DNA of 64,000 nucleotides from Bugula neritina. Taxonomy: Eukaryota; Bryozoa; Gymnolaemata; Cheilostomatida; Bugulidae. Where the stretch lies: contig OZ037766.1 in assembly GCA_964035545.1 (NCBI GenBank), positions 18,689,581 to 18,753,580 on the forward strand. The letters are read 5' to 3'. This document shows, one piece after another, positions 24,530 through 38,815 of this stretch. Positions within the stretch are counted from its first letter, which is position 1; each line of letters starts with the position of its first letter. The translations under genes and the position numbers were made by a program. The notes beneath the pieces are model-generated. The model had not been told where the DNA came from. It saw only the letters and a program-made list of their open reading frames with translations, and did no database searches.

Positions 24530-26949
24530 ATTTCGGTATGTTGCAGTATATTTCAGTATGTTACAATAAATTTCAGTATGTTACAGTATATTTCCGTAAA
24601 TTACTCTATACTTCAGTGAGTTGTAGTATATTTCAGTATCTTGCAGTATACCTCAGTATGTTACAGTATATTTCAGTATGTTACAGTATATTTCAGTTTG
24701 TTACTGTAAATTTCAGTATGTTACAGTGCATTTGCAGATATTACACTATACTTCAGTGAGTTTTAGTGTCTTTCATTATGTTGCAGTATATTTCAGTGTG
24801 TTGCAGTATTTTGCAATACATTTTATTATGTTACAGTGTATTTCGGTATGTTGCAGCATATTTCAATGTGTTGCAGTGTATTTCAATATTTTACAGTGTA
24901 CTTCAGTATGTTGCAGTATGTTGCAATGTATTTCAGTATGTTACAGTGTATTTCAGTATCTTACAGTACATTTCCGTAAATTACACTACACTTCAGTGAG
25001 TTGTAGTATATTTCACTATCTTGCAGTATATCTCAGTATGTAACAGTATATTTCAGTATGTTACAGTATATTTCAGTGTGTTACAGTAAATTTCAGTATG
25101 TTACAGTGCATTTGCAGATATTACACTATACTTTAGTGAGTTTTAGTGTCTTTCAGTATGTTGCAGTATATTTCGGTATCTTGCAACTTATTTCAATGTG
25201 TTGCAATGTAATTCAATATGTTACAGTGTATTTCAGTAGGTTTCAGTATCTTCCAGTATATTTCAGCATGTTGCAGTATATTTCAGGATGTTGCAGTATA
25301 TTTCAGTATGTTACAGTGTTTTGCAGTAGTTTGCAGTATATTTCAGTGTGTTACAGTATATTTCATTATGTTGCAGTATGTTGCAGTATATTTCAGTAGT
25401 TTGCAACATATTTCAGTAGGTTACCATATATTTCGGTATGTTGCAGCATATTTCAAGGTGTTGCAGTGTATTTCAATATGTTACAGTGTATTTCAGTATG
25501 TTGCAGTATGTTCCATTATGCTGTAGTGTATTTCTGTATATTACAGTGTATTTCAGTATGTTGCAGTACATTTCAGTATGTTACAGTATGTTTCAGTATG
25601 TTGCAGTATATTTCAGTGGGTTATAGCATATTTCAGTATGATACAGCGTATTTCAGTATGTTACAGTGTACTTCAGTATGTTGCAGTATTTTGCAATATA
25701 TTTCAGTATGTTACAGTGTATTTCAGTATGTTACAGTACATTTCCGTAAGTTACACTATACTTCAGGTAGTTGTAGTATATTTCAGTATCTTGCAGTATA
25801 TCTCAGAATGTTACAGCATATTTCATTGTGTTGCAGTGTATTTCAATATGTTACAGTGTATTTCAGTATGTTGCAGTATGTTGCAGTATGTTGCAGTATG
25901 CTGCAGTATGTTGCAGTGTATTTCTGTATTTTACAGTGTATTTCAGTATGTTGCAGTATGTTTCAGCATGTTACAGTATATTTCAGTATGTTGCAGTATA
26001 TTTCAGTGGGTTATAGTATATTTCAGTATGATACAGCGTATTTCGGTATGTTACAGTGTATGTCAGTATGTTGCAGTATTTTGCAATGCATTTCAGTATG
26101 TTACAGTGTATTTCAGTATGTTGCAGTATATTTCAGTATTTTACAATAAATTTCAGTATATTACAGTAGATTTCCGTAAATTACACTATACTTCAGTGAG
26201 TTGTAGTATATTTCAGTATCATGCAGTATATCTCAGTATGTTACAGTATATTTCAGTATGTTACAGTATGTTTCAGTGTGTTACAGTATATTGCAGTATA
26301 TTTCAGTAGTTTGCAACATATTTCAGTAGGTTACCATATATTTCGCTATGTTGCAGCATATTTCAATGTGTTGGAGTGTATTTCAATATGTTACAGTGTA
26401 TTTCAGTATGTTGCAGTATGTTGCAGTATGATGCAGCATGTTGCAGTGTATTTCTGTATGTTACAGTGTAATTCAGAATGTTGCAGTATATTTCAGTATG
26501 TTACAGTATGTTTCAGTATGTTGCAGTATATTTCAGTGGGTTATAGTATATTTCAGTATGATACAGCGTATTTCAGTAAGTTACAGTGTATTTCAGTATG
26601 TTGCAGTATTTTGCAATATATTTCAGTATGTTACAGCGTATTTCAGTATGTTGCAGTATATTTCAGTATGTTACAATAGATTTCAGTATGTTACAGTACA
26701 TTGCCGTAAATTACACTATACTTCAGTGAGTTGTAGTATATTTCAGTATCTTGCAGTATATCTCAGTATGTTACTGTATATTTCAGTATGTTACAGTATA
26801 TTTCAGTCTGTTACAGTAAATTTCAGTATGTTACAGTGCATTTGCAGATATTACACTATACTTTAGTGAGTTTTAGTGTCTTTCAGTATGTTGCAGTATA
26901 TTTCAGTATGTTGCAGTATTTTGCAATATATATCAGTATGTTACAGTGT
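24530..26949 (+). repeat. 2420-bp higher-order repeat, copy b
   Basis: A near-identical repeat of copy a. The register continues into a third, partial copy from 26950 to about 27640, where similarity switches to another unit type. Confidence 0.8.
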
Positions 26950-27640
26950 ATTTCGGTATGTTGCAGTATATTTCAGTATGTTACAATAAATTTCAGTATG
27001 TTACAGTATATTTCCGTAAATTACTCTATACTTCAGTGAGTTGTAGTATATTTCAGTATCTTGCAGTATACCTCAGTATGTTACAGTATATTTCAGTATG
27101 TTACAGTATATTTCAGTTTGTTACTGTAAATTTCAGTATGTTACAGTGCATTTGCAGATATTACACTATACTTCAGTGAGTTTTAGTGTCTTTCATTATG
27201 TTGCAGTATATTTCAGTATGTTGCAGTATTTTGCAATACATTTTATTATGTTACAGTGTATTTCGGTATGTTGCAGCATATTTCAATGTGTTGCAGTGTA
27301 TTTCAATATTTTACAGTGTACTTCAGTATGTTGCAGTATGTTGCAATGTATTTCAGTATGTTACAGTGTATTTCAGTATCTTACAGTACATTTCCGTAAA
27401 TTACACTACACTTCAGTGAGTTGTAGTATATTTCACTATCTTGCAGTATATCTCAGTATGTAACAGTATATTTCAGTTTGTTACAGTATATTTCAGTGTG
27501 TTACAGTAAATTTCAGTATGTTACAGTGCATTTGCAGATATTACACTATACTTTAGTGAGTTTTAGTGTCTTTCAGTATGTTGCAGTATATTTCGGTATC
27601 TTGCAACTTATTTCAATGTGTTGCAATGTAATTCAATATG

Positions 27641-30600
27641 TTACGGTGTATTTCAGTATGTTACAGTGTATTTCAGTATGTTGCAGTATTTTGCAATGTA
27701 TATCAGTATGTTACACTGTATTTCAGTATGTTGCAGTATATTTCAGTATGTTACAATAAATTTCAGTATGTTACAGTATATTTCCGTAAATTACACTATA
27801 CTTCAGTGAGTTGTAGTATATTTCAGTATCTTGCAGTATATCTCAGTATGTTACAGTATATTTCAGAATGTTACAGTATATTTCAGTTTGTTACAGTAAA
27901 TTTCAGTATGTTACAGTGCATTTGCAGATATTACACTATACTTCAGTGAGTTTTAGTGTCTTTCATTATGTTGCAGTATATTTCAGTATGTTGCAGTATT
28001 TTGCAATACATTTTATTACGTTACAGTGTATTTCAGTATGTTGCAGTATATTTCAGTTTGATACAATAAATTTCAGTATGTTACAGTACATTTCCGTAAA
28101 TTACACTATACTTCAGTGAGTTTTAGTATATTTCAGTATCTTGCAGTATATCTCAGTATGTTATAGTATATTTCAGTATGTTGCAGTATATTTCAGCGTG
28201 TTTGAATATATTTCAGTATGACACAGTGCATTTCCAGATATTACGCTATACTTCAGTGAGTTTTAGTGTCTTTCAGTATGTTGCAGTATATTTCGGTATT
28301 TTGCAACATATTTCAATATGTTGCAATGTATTTCAATATGTTACAGTGTATTACAGTATGTTGCAGTATGTTGCAATGTATTTCAGTATGTTACAGTGTA
28401 TTTCAGTAGGTTTCAGTATCTTGCAGTATATTTCAGCATGTTGCAGTATATTTCAGGATGTTGCAGTATATTTCAGTATGTTACAGTGTTTTGCAGTATT
28501 TTGCAGTATATTTCAGTGTGTTACAGTATATTTCATTATGTTGCAGTATGTTGCAGTATATTTCAGTAGTTTGCAACATATTTCAGTAGGTTACCATATA
28601 TTTCGGTATGTTGCAGCATATTTCAAGGTGTTGCAGTGTATTTCAATATGTTACAGTGTATTTCAGTATGTTGCAGTATGTTCCATTATGCTGCAGTGTA
28701 TTTCTGTATGTTACAGTGTATTTCAGTATGTTGCAGTACATTTCAGCATGTTACAGTATAGTTCAGTATGTTGCAGTATCTTTCAGTGGGTTATAGCATA
28801 TTTCAGTATTATACAGCGTATTTCAGTATGTTACAGTGTACTTCAGTATGTTGCAGTATTTTGCAATATATTTCAGTATGTTACAGTGTATTTCAGTATG
28901 TTGCAGTATATTTCAGTATGTTACAATAAATTTCAGTATGTTACAGTACATTTCCGTAAGTTACACTATACTTCAGGTAGTTGTAGTATATTTCAGTATC
29001 TTGCAGTATATCTCAGTATGTTACAGCATATTTCATTGTGTTGCAGTGTATTTCAATATGTTACAGTGTATTTCAGTATGTTGCAGTATGTTGCAGTATG
29101 CTGCAGTATGTTGCAGTGTATTTCTGTATTTTACAGTGTATTTCAGTATGTTGCAGTATATTTCAGCATGTTACAGTATATTTCAGTATGTTGCAGTATA
29201 TTTCAGTGGGTTATAGTATATTTCAGTATGATACAGCGTATTTCGGTATGTGACAGTGTATGTCAGTATGTTGCAGTATTTTGCAATGCATTTCAGTATG
29301 TTACAGTGTATTTTAGTATGTTGCAGTATATTTCAGTATTTTACAATAAATTTCAGTATATTACAGTACATTTCCGTAACTTACACTATACTTCAGTGAG
29401 TTGTAGTATATTTCAGTATCTTGCAGTATATCTCAGTATGTTACAGTATATTTCAGTATGTTACAGTATGTTTCAGTGTGTTACAGTATGTTGCAGTATA
29501 TTTCAGTAGTTTGCAACATATTTCAGTAGGTTACCATATATTTCGGTATGTTGCAGCATATTTCAATGTGTTGCAGTGTATTTCAATATGTTACAGTGTA
29601 TTTCAGTATGTTGCAGTATGTTGCAGTATGATGCAGCATGTTGCAGTGTATTTCTGTATGTTACAGTGTAATTCAGAATGTTGCAGTATATTTCAGTTTG
29701 TTACAGTAAATTTCAGTATGTTACAGTGCATTTGCAGATATTACACTATACTTCAGTGAGTTTTAGTGTCTTTCAGTATCTTGCAGTGTATTTCAGTATG
29801 TTGCAGTATGTTGCAGTATGATGCAGCATGTTGCAGTGTATTTCTGTATGTTACAGTGTAATTCAGAATGTTGCAGTATATTTCAGTATTTTACAGTATG
29901 TTTCAGTATGTTGCAGTATATTTCAGTGGGTTATAGTATATTTCAGTATGATACAGCGTATTTCAGTATGTTACAGTGTATTTCAGTATGTTGCAGTATT
30001 ATGCAATATATTTTAGTATGTTACAGCGTATTTCAGTATGTTGCAGTATATTTCAGTATGTTACAATAAATTTCAGTATGTTACAGTACATTGCCATAAA
30101 TTACACTATACTTCAGTGAGTTGTAGTATATTTCAGTTTCTTGCAGTATATCTCAGTATGTTACAGTATATTTCAGAAAGTTACAGTATATTTCAGTTTG
30201 TTACAGTACATTGCCATAAATTACACTATACTTCAGTGAGTTGTAGTATATTTCAGTATCTTGCAGTATATCTCAGTATGTTACAGTATATTTCAGAATG
30301 TTACAGTATATTTCAGTTTGTTACAGTAAATTTCAGTATGTTACAGTGCATTTGCAGATATTACACTATACTTCAGTGAGTTTTAGTGTCTTTCATTTTG
30401 TTGCAGTATATTTCAGTATGTTGCAGTATTTTGCAATACATTTTATTATGTTACAGTGTATTTCAGTATGTTGCAGTATATTTCAGTTTGATACAATAAA
30501 TTTCAGTATGTTACAGTACATTTCCGTAAATTACACTATACTTCAGTGAGTTGTAGTATATTTCAGTATCTTGCAGTATATCTCAGTATGTTATAGTATA

Positions 30601-32579
30601 TTTCAGTATGTTGCAGTATATTTCAGCGTGTTTGAGTATATTTCAGTATGACGCAGTGCATTTCCAGATATTACGCTATATTTCAGTGAGTTTTAGTGTC
30701 TTTCAGTATGTTGCAGTATATTTCGGTATTTTGCAACATATTTCAATATGTTGCAATGTATTTCAATATGTTACAGTGTATTACAGTATGTTGCAGTATG
30801 TTGCAATGTATTTCAGTATGTTACAGTGTATTTCAGTAGGTTTCAGTATCTTGCAGTATATTTCAGCATGTTGCAGTATATTTCAGGATGTTGCAGTATA
30901 TTTCAGTAAGTTACAGTGTTTTGCAGTATTTTGCAGTATATTTCAGTGTGTTACAGTATATTTCATTATGTTGCAGTATGTTGCAGTATATTTCAGTAGT
31001 TTGCAACATATTTCAGTAGGTTACCATATATTTCGGTATGTTGCAGCATATTTCAAGGTGTTGCAGTGTATTTCAATATGTTACAGTGTATTTCAGTATG
31101 TTGCAGTATGTTCCATTATGCTGCAGTGTATTTCTGTATGTTACAGTGTATTTCAGTATGTTGCAGTACATTTCAGCATGTTTCAGTATATTTCAGTATG
31201 TTGCAGTATCTTTCAGTGGGTTATAGCATATTTCAGTATGATACAGCGTATTTCAGTATGTTACAGTGTACTTCAGTATGTTGCAGTATTTTGCAATATA
31301 TTTCAGTATGTTACAGTGTATTTCAGTATGTTGCAGTATATTTCAGTATGTTACAATAAATTTCAGTATGTTACAGTACATTTCCGTAAGTTACACTATA
31401 CTTCAGGTAGTTGTAGTATATTTCAGTATCTTGCAGTATATCTCAATATGTTACAGCATATTTCATTGTGTTGCAGTGTATTTCAATATGTTACAGTGTA
31501 TTTCAGTATGTTGCAGTATGTTGCAGTATGCTGCAGTATGTTGCAGTGTATTTCTGTATTTTACAGTGTATTTCAGTATGTTGCAGTATATTTCAGCATG
31601 TTACAGTATATTTCAGTATGTTGCAGTATATTTCAGTGGGTTATAGTATATTTCAGTATGATACAGCGTATTTCGGTATGTTACAGTGTATGTCAGTATG
31701 TTGCAGTATTTTGCAATGCATTTCAGTATGTTACAGTGTATTTCAGTATGTTGCAGTATATTTCAGTATTTTACAATAAATTTCAGTATATTACAGTACA
31801 TTTCCGTAACTTACACTATACTTCAGTGAGTTGTAGTATATTTCAGTATCTTGCAGTATATCTCAGTATGTTACAGTATATTTCAGTATGTTACAGTATG
31901 TTTCAGTGTGTTACAGTATGTTGCAGTATATTTCAGTAGTTTGCAACATATTTCAGTAGGTTACCATATATTTCGGTATGTTGCAGCATATTTCAATGTG
32001 TTGCAGTGTATTTCAATATGTTACAGTGTATTTCAGTATGTTGCAGTATGTTGCAGTATGATGCAGCATGTTGCAGTGTATTTCTGTATGTTACAGTGTA
32101 ATTCAGAATGTTGCAGTATATTTCAGTATGTTACAGTATGTTTCAGTATGTTGCAGTATATTTCAGTGGGTTATGGTATATTTCAGTATGATACAGCGTA
32201 TTTCAGTATGTTACAGTGTATTTCAGTATGTTGCAGTATTTTGCAATATATTTCAGTATGTTACAGCGTATTTCAGTATGTTGCAGTATATTTCAGTATG
32301 TTACAATAAATTTCAGTATGTTACAGTACATTGCCGTAAATTACACTATACTTCAGTGAGTTGTAGTATATTTCAGTATCTTGCAGTATATCTCAGTATG
32401 TTACTGTATATTTCAGTATGTTACAGTATATTTCAGTCTGTTACAGTAAATTTCAGTATGTTACAGTGCATTTGCAGATATTACACTATACTTTAGTGAG
32501 TTTTAGTGTCTTTCAGTATGTTGCAGTATATTTCAGTATGTTGCAGTATTTTGCAATATATATCAGTATGTTACAGTGT
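27641..32579 (+). repeat. Satellite segment, family A (mixed units)
   Basis: An unbroken decamer array in the same phase as the preceding satellite. It carries two E1-type host units with empty sites at 28559-28560 and 30989-30990, spaced 2430 bp apart. Several phrases are duplicated locally, for example TTGCCATAAATTACACTATA at about 30091 and again at about 30211. No non-satellite sequence is present. Confidence 0.9.
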
Positions 32580-35500
32580 ATTTCAGTATGTTGCAGTATA
32601 TTTCAGTATGCTACAATAAATTTCAGTATGTTACAGTATATTTCCATAAATTACTCTATACTTCAGTGAGTTGTAGTATATTTCAGTATCTTGCAGTATA
32701 CCTCAGTATGTTACAGTATATTTCAGTATGTTACAGTATATTTCAGTTTGTTACAGTAAGTTTCAGTATGTTACAGTGCATTTGCAGATATTACACTATA
32801 CTTCAGTGAGTTTTAGTGTCTTTCATTATGTTGCAGTATATTTCAGTATGTTGCAGTATTTTGCAATACATTTTATTATGTTACAGTGTATTTCGGTATG
32901 TCGCAGCATATTTCAATGTGTTGCAGTGTATTTCAATATTTTACAGTGTACTTCAGTATGTTGCAGTATGTTGCAATGTATTTCAGTATGTTACAGTGTA
33001 TTTCAGTATCTTACAGTACATTTCCGTAAATTACACCACACTTCAGTGAGTTGTAGTATATTTCACTATCTTGCAGTATATCTCAGTATGTAACAGTATA
33101 TTTCAGTATGTTACAGTATATTTCAGTGTGTTACAGTAAATTTCAGTATGTTACAGTGCATTTGCAGATATTACACTATACTTTAGTGAGTTTTAGTGTC
33201 TTTCAGTATGTTGCAGTATATTTCGGTATCTTGCAACTTATTTCAATGTGTTGCAATGTAATTCAGTATGTTACAGTGTATTTCAGTATGTTACAGTGTA
33301 TTTCAGTATGTTGCAGTATTTTGCAATATATATCAGTATGTTACAGTGTATTTCAGTATGTTGCAGTATATTTCAGTATGTTACAATAAATTTCAGTATG
33401 TTACAGTATATTTCCGTAAATTACACTATACTTCAGTGAGTTGTAGTATATTTCAGTATCTTGCAGTATATCTCAGTATGTTACAGTATATTTCAGAATG
33501 TTACAGTATATTTCAGTTTGTTACAGTAAATTTCAGTATGTTACAGTGCATTTGCAGATATTACACTATACTTCAGTGAGTTTTAGTGTCTTTCATTATG
33601 TTGCAGTATATTTCAGTATGTTGCAGTATTTTGCAATACATTTTATTATGTTACAGTGTATTTCAGTATGTTGCAGTATATTTCAGTTTGATACAATAAA
33701 TTTCAGTATGTTACAGTACATTTCCGTAAATTACACTATACTTCAGTGAGTTGTAGTATATTTCAGTATCTTGCAGTATATCTCAGTATGTTACAGTATA
33801 TTTCAGTATGTTGCAGTATATTTCAGCGTGTTTGAGTATATTTCAGTCTGACACAGTGCATTTCCAGATATTACGCTATACTTCAGTGAGTTTTAGTGTC
33901 TTTCAGTATGTTGCAGTATATTTCGGTATTTTGCCACATATTTCAATATGTTGCAATGTATTTTCCTATGTTACAGTGTATTTCAGTATGTTGCAGTATG
34001 TTGCAATGTATTTCCGTATGTTACAGTGTATTTCAGTAAGTTTCAGTATCTTGCAGTATATTTCAGCATGTTGCAGTATATTTCAGGATGTTGCGGTATA
34101 TTTCAGTATGTCACAGTGTTTTGCAGTATTTTGCAGTATATTTCAGTGTGTTACAGTATATTTCATTATGTTGCAGTATGTTGCAGTATATTTCAGTAGA
34201 TTGCAACATATTTCAGTAGGTTACCATATAATTCGGTATGTTGCAGCATATTTCAAGGTGTTGCAGTGTATTTCAATATGTTACAGTGTATTTCAGTATG
34301 TTGCAGTATGTTCCATTATGCTGCAGTGTATTTCTGTATGTTACAGTGTATTTCAGTATGTTGCAGTACATTTCAGCATGTTACAGTATATTTCAGTATG
34401 TTGCAGTATCTTTCAGTGGGTTATAGCATATTTCAGTATGATACAGCGTATTTCAGTATGTTACAGTGTACTTCAGTATGTTGCAGTATTTTGCAATGTA
34501 TTTCAGTATGTTACAGTGTATTTCAGTATGTTGCAGTATATTTCAGTATGTTACAATAAATTTCAGTATGTTACAGTACATTTCCGTAAGTTACACTATA
34601 CTTCAGGTAGTTGTAGTATATTTCAGTATCTTGCAGTATATCTCAGTATGTTACAGCATATTTCATTGTGTTGCAGTGTATTTCAATATGTTACAGTGTA
34701 TTTCAGTATGTTGCAGTATGTTGCAGTATGCTGCAGTATGTTGCAGTGTATTTCTGTATTTTACAGTGTATTTCAGTATGTTGCAGTATATTTCAGCATG
34801 TTACAGTATATTTCAGTATGTTGCAGTATATTTCAGTGGGTTATAGTATATGTCAGTATGATACAGCGTATTTCGGTATGTTACAGTGTATGTCAGTATG
34901 TTGCAGTATTTTGCAATGCATTTCAGTATGTTACAGTGTATTTCAGTATGTTGCAGTATATTTCAGTATTTTACAATAAATTTCAGTATATTACAGTACA
35001 TTTCCGTGAATTACACTATACTTCAGTGAGTTGTAGTATATTTCGGTATCATGCAGTATATCTCAGTATGTTACAGTATATTTCAGTATGTTACAGTATG
35101 TTTCAGTGTGTTACAGTATGTTGCAGTATATTTCAGTAGTTTGCAACATATTTCAGTAGGTTACCATATATTTCGCTATGTTGCAGCATATTTCAATGTG
35201 TTGCAGTGTATTTCAATATGTTACAGTGTATTTCAGTATGTTGCAGTATGTTGCAGTATGATGCAGCATGTTGCAGTGTATTTCTGTATGTTACAGTGTA
35301 ATGCAGAATGTTGCAGTATATTTCAGTATGTTACAGTATGTTTCAGTATGTTGCAGTATTATGCAATATATTTCAGTATGTTACAGCGTATTTCAGCATG
35401 TTGCAGTATATTTCAGTATGTTACAATAAATTTCAGTATGTTACAGTACATTGCCATAAATTACACTATACTTCAGTGAGTTGTAGTATATTTCAGTTTC

Positions 35501-35697
35501 TTGCAGTATATCTCAGTATGTTACTGTATATTTCAGTATGTTACAGTATATTTCAGTCTGTTACAGTAAATTTCAGTATGTTACAGTGCATTTGCAGATA
35601 TTACACTATACTTTGGTGAGTTTTAGTGTCTCAGTATGTTGCAGTATATTTCTGTATGTTGCAGTATTTTGCAATATATATCAGTATGTTACAGTGT
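32580..35697 (+). repeat. 3118-bp tandem duplication, copy a
   Basis: Landmarks at 32728, 33108, 33808, 34466, 35051 and 35538 recur exactly 3118 bp later. The odd period comes from 3120 bp (156 monomers) minus a 2-bp loss at about 35628, where GTGTCTTTCAG became GTGTCTCAG. That loss is the first break in the 10-bp phase after 16469. Confidence 0.85.
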
Positions 35698-38600
35698 ATT
35701 TCAGTATGTTGCAGTATATTTCAGTATGCTACAATAAATTTCAGTATGTTACAGTATATTTCCATATATTACTCTATACTTCAGTGAGTTGTAGTATATT
35801 TCAGTATCTTGCAGTATACCTCAGTATGTTACAGTATATTTCAGTATGTTACAGTATATTTCAGTTTGTTACAGTAAGTTTCAGTATGTTACAGTGCATT
35901 TGCAGATATTACACTATACTTCAGTGAGTTTTAGTGTCTTTCATTATGTTGCAGTATATTTCAGTATGTTGCAGTATTTTGCAATACATTTTATTATGTT
36001 ACAGTGTATTTCGGTATGTCGCAGCATATTTCAATGTGTTGCAGTGTATTTCAATATTTTACAGTGTACTTCAGTATGTTGCAGTATGTTGCAATGTATT
36101 TCAGTATGTTACAGTGTATTTCAGTATCTTACAGTACATTTCCGTAAATTACACCACACTTCAGTGAGTTGTAGTATATTTCACTATCTTGCAGTATATC
36201 TCAGTATGTAACAGTATATTTCAGTATGTTACAGTATATTTCAGTGTGTTACAGTAAATTTCAGTATGTTACAGTGCATTTGCAGATATTACACTATACT
36301 TTAGTGAGTTTTAGTGTCTTTCAGTATGTTGCAGTATATTTCGGTATCTTGCAACTTATTTCAATGTGTTGCAATGTAATTCAGTATGTTACAGTGTATT
36401 TCAGTATGTTACAGTGTATTTCAGTATGTTGCAGTATTTTGCAATATATATCAGTATGTTACAGTGTATTTCAGTATGTTGCAGTATATTTCAGTATGTT
36501 ACAATAAATTTCAGTATGTTACAGTATATTTCCGTAAATTACACTATACTTCAGTGAGTTGTAGTATATTTCAGTATCTTGCAGTATATCTCAGTATGTT
36601 ACAGTATATTTCAGAATGTTACAGTATATTTCAGTTTGTTACAGTAAATTTCAGTATGTTACAGTGCATTTGCAGATATTACACTATACTTCAGTGAGTT
36701 TTAGTGTCTTTCATTATGTTGCAGTATATTTCAGTATGTTGCAGTATTTTGCAATACATTTTATTATGTTACAGTGTATTTCAGTATGTTGCAGTATATT
36801 TCAGTTTGATACAATAAATTTCAGTATGTTACAGTACATTTCCGTAAATTACACTATACTTCAGTGAGTTGTAGTATATTTCAGTATCTTGCAGTATATC
36901 TCAGTATGTTACAGTATATTTCAGTATGTTGCAGTATATTTCAGCGTGTTTGAGTATATTTCAGTCTGACACAGTGCATTTCCAGATATTACGCTATACT
37001 TCAGTGAGTTTTAGTGTCTTTCAGTATGTTGCAGTATATTTCGGTATTTTGCCACATATTTCAATATGTTGCAATGTATTTTCCTATGTTACAGTGTATT
37101 TCAGTATGTTGCAGTATGTTGCAATGTATTTCCGTATGTTACAGTGTATTTCAGTAAGTTTCAGTATCTTGCAGTATATTTCAGCATGTTGCAGTATATT
37201 TCAGGATGTTGCAGTATATTTCAGTATGTCACAGTGTTTTGCAGTATTTTGCAGTATATTTCAGTGTGTTACAGTATATTTCATTATGTTGCAGTATGTT
37301 GCAGTATATTTCAGTAGATTGCAACATATTTCAGTAGGTTACCATATAATTCGGTATGTTGCAGCATATTTCAAGGTGTTGCAGTGTATTTCAATATGTT
37401 ACAGTGTATTTCAGTATGTTGCAGTATGTTCCATTATGCTGCAGTGTATTTCTGTATGTTACAGTGTATTTCAGTATGTTGCAGTACATTTCAGCATGTT
37501 ACAGTATATTTCAGTATGTTGCAGTATCTTTCAGTGGGTTATAGCATATTTCAGTATGATACAGCGTATTTCAGTATGTTACAGTGTACTTCAGTATGTT
37601 GCAGTATTTTGCAATGTATTTCAGTATGTTACAGTGTATTTCAGTATGTTGCAGTATATTTCAGTATGTTACAATAAATTTCAGTATGTTACAGTACATT
37701 TCCGTAAGTTACACTATACTTCAGGTAGTTGTAGTATATTTCAGTATCTTGCAGTATATCTCAGTATGTTACAGCATATTTCATTGTGTTGCAGTGTATT
37801 TCAATATGTTACAGTGTATTTCAGTATGTTGCAGTATGTTGCAGTATGCTGCAGTATGTTGCAGTGTATTTCTGTATTTTACAGTGTATTTCAGTATGTT
37901 GCAGTATATTTCAGCATGTTACAGTATATTTCAGTATGTTGCAGTATATTTCAGTGGGTTATAGTATATGTCAGTATGATACAGCGTATTTCGGTATGTT
38001 ACAGTGTATGTCAGTATGTTGCAGTATTTTGCAATGCATTTCAGTATGTTACAGTGTATTTCAGTATGTTGCAGTATATTTCAGTATTTTACAATAAATT
38101 TCAGTATATTACAGTACATTTCCGTAAATTACACTATACTTCAGTGAGTTGTAGTATATTTCAGTATCATGCAGTATATCTCAGTATGTTACAGTATATT
38201 TCAGTATGTTACAGTATGTTTCAGTGTGTTACAGTATGTTGCAGTATATTTCAGTAGTTTGCAACATATTTCAGTAGGTTACCATATATTTCGCTATGTT
38301 GCAGCATATTTCAATGTGTTGCAGTGTATTTCAATATGTTACAGTGTATTTCAGTATGTTGCAGTATGTTGCAGTATGATGCAGCATGTTGCAGTGTATT
38401 TCTGTATGTTACAGTGTAATGCAGAATGTTGCAGTATATTTCAGTATGTTACAGTATGTTTCAGTATGTTGCAGTATTATGCAATATATTTCAGTATGTT
38501 ACAGCGTATTTCAGCATGTTGCAGTATATTTCAGTATGTTACAATAAATTTCAGTATGTTACAGTACATTGCCATAAATTACACTATACTTCAGTGAGTT

Positions 38601-38815
38601 GTAGTATATTTCAGTTTCTTGCAGTATATCTCAGTATGTTACTGTATATTTCAGTATGTTACAGTATATTTCAGTCTGTTACAGTAAATTTCAGTATGTT
38701 ACAGTGCATTTGCAGATATTACACTATACTTTGGTGAGTTTTAGTGTCTCAGTATGTTGCAGTATATTTCTGTATGTTGCAGTATTTTGCAATATATATC
38801 AATATTTTACAGTGT
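35698..38815 (+). repeat. 3118-bp tandem duplication, copy b
   Basis: A near-identical copy with few substitutions, for example CCGTGAATTAC at about 35006 in copy a against CCGTAAATTAC at about 38124 here. It carries the same 2-bp loss at about 38746 and diverges from copy a at about 38.80 kb. The shared private indel shows that one segment was duplicated after the loss occurred. Confidence 0.85.

Larger units (their letters stand above)
20830..27640 (+). repeat. Family A domain organised as a 2420-bp higher-order repeat
   Basis: Matching landmarks recur at an offset of 2420 bp (121 monomers) from about 22.1 to 27.6 kb, for example 23158/25578, 23801/26221 and 24368/26788. The leftmost part (about 20.83-22.15 kb) matches the next unit at an offset of 2060 bp, a 360-bp shortfall equal to 18 monomers. 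Units are nearly identical, with scattered single-base differences, which indicates recent homogenisation. No non-satellite sequence interrupts the domain. Confidence 0.88.
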
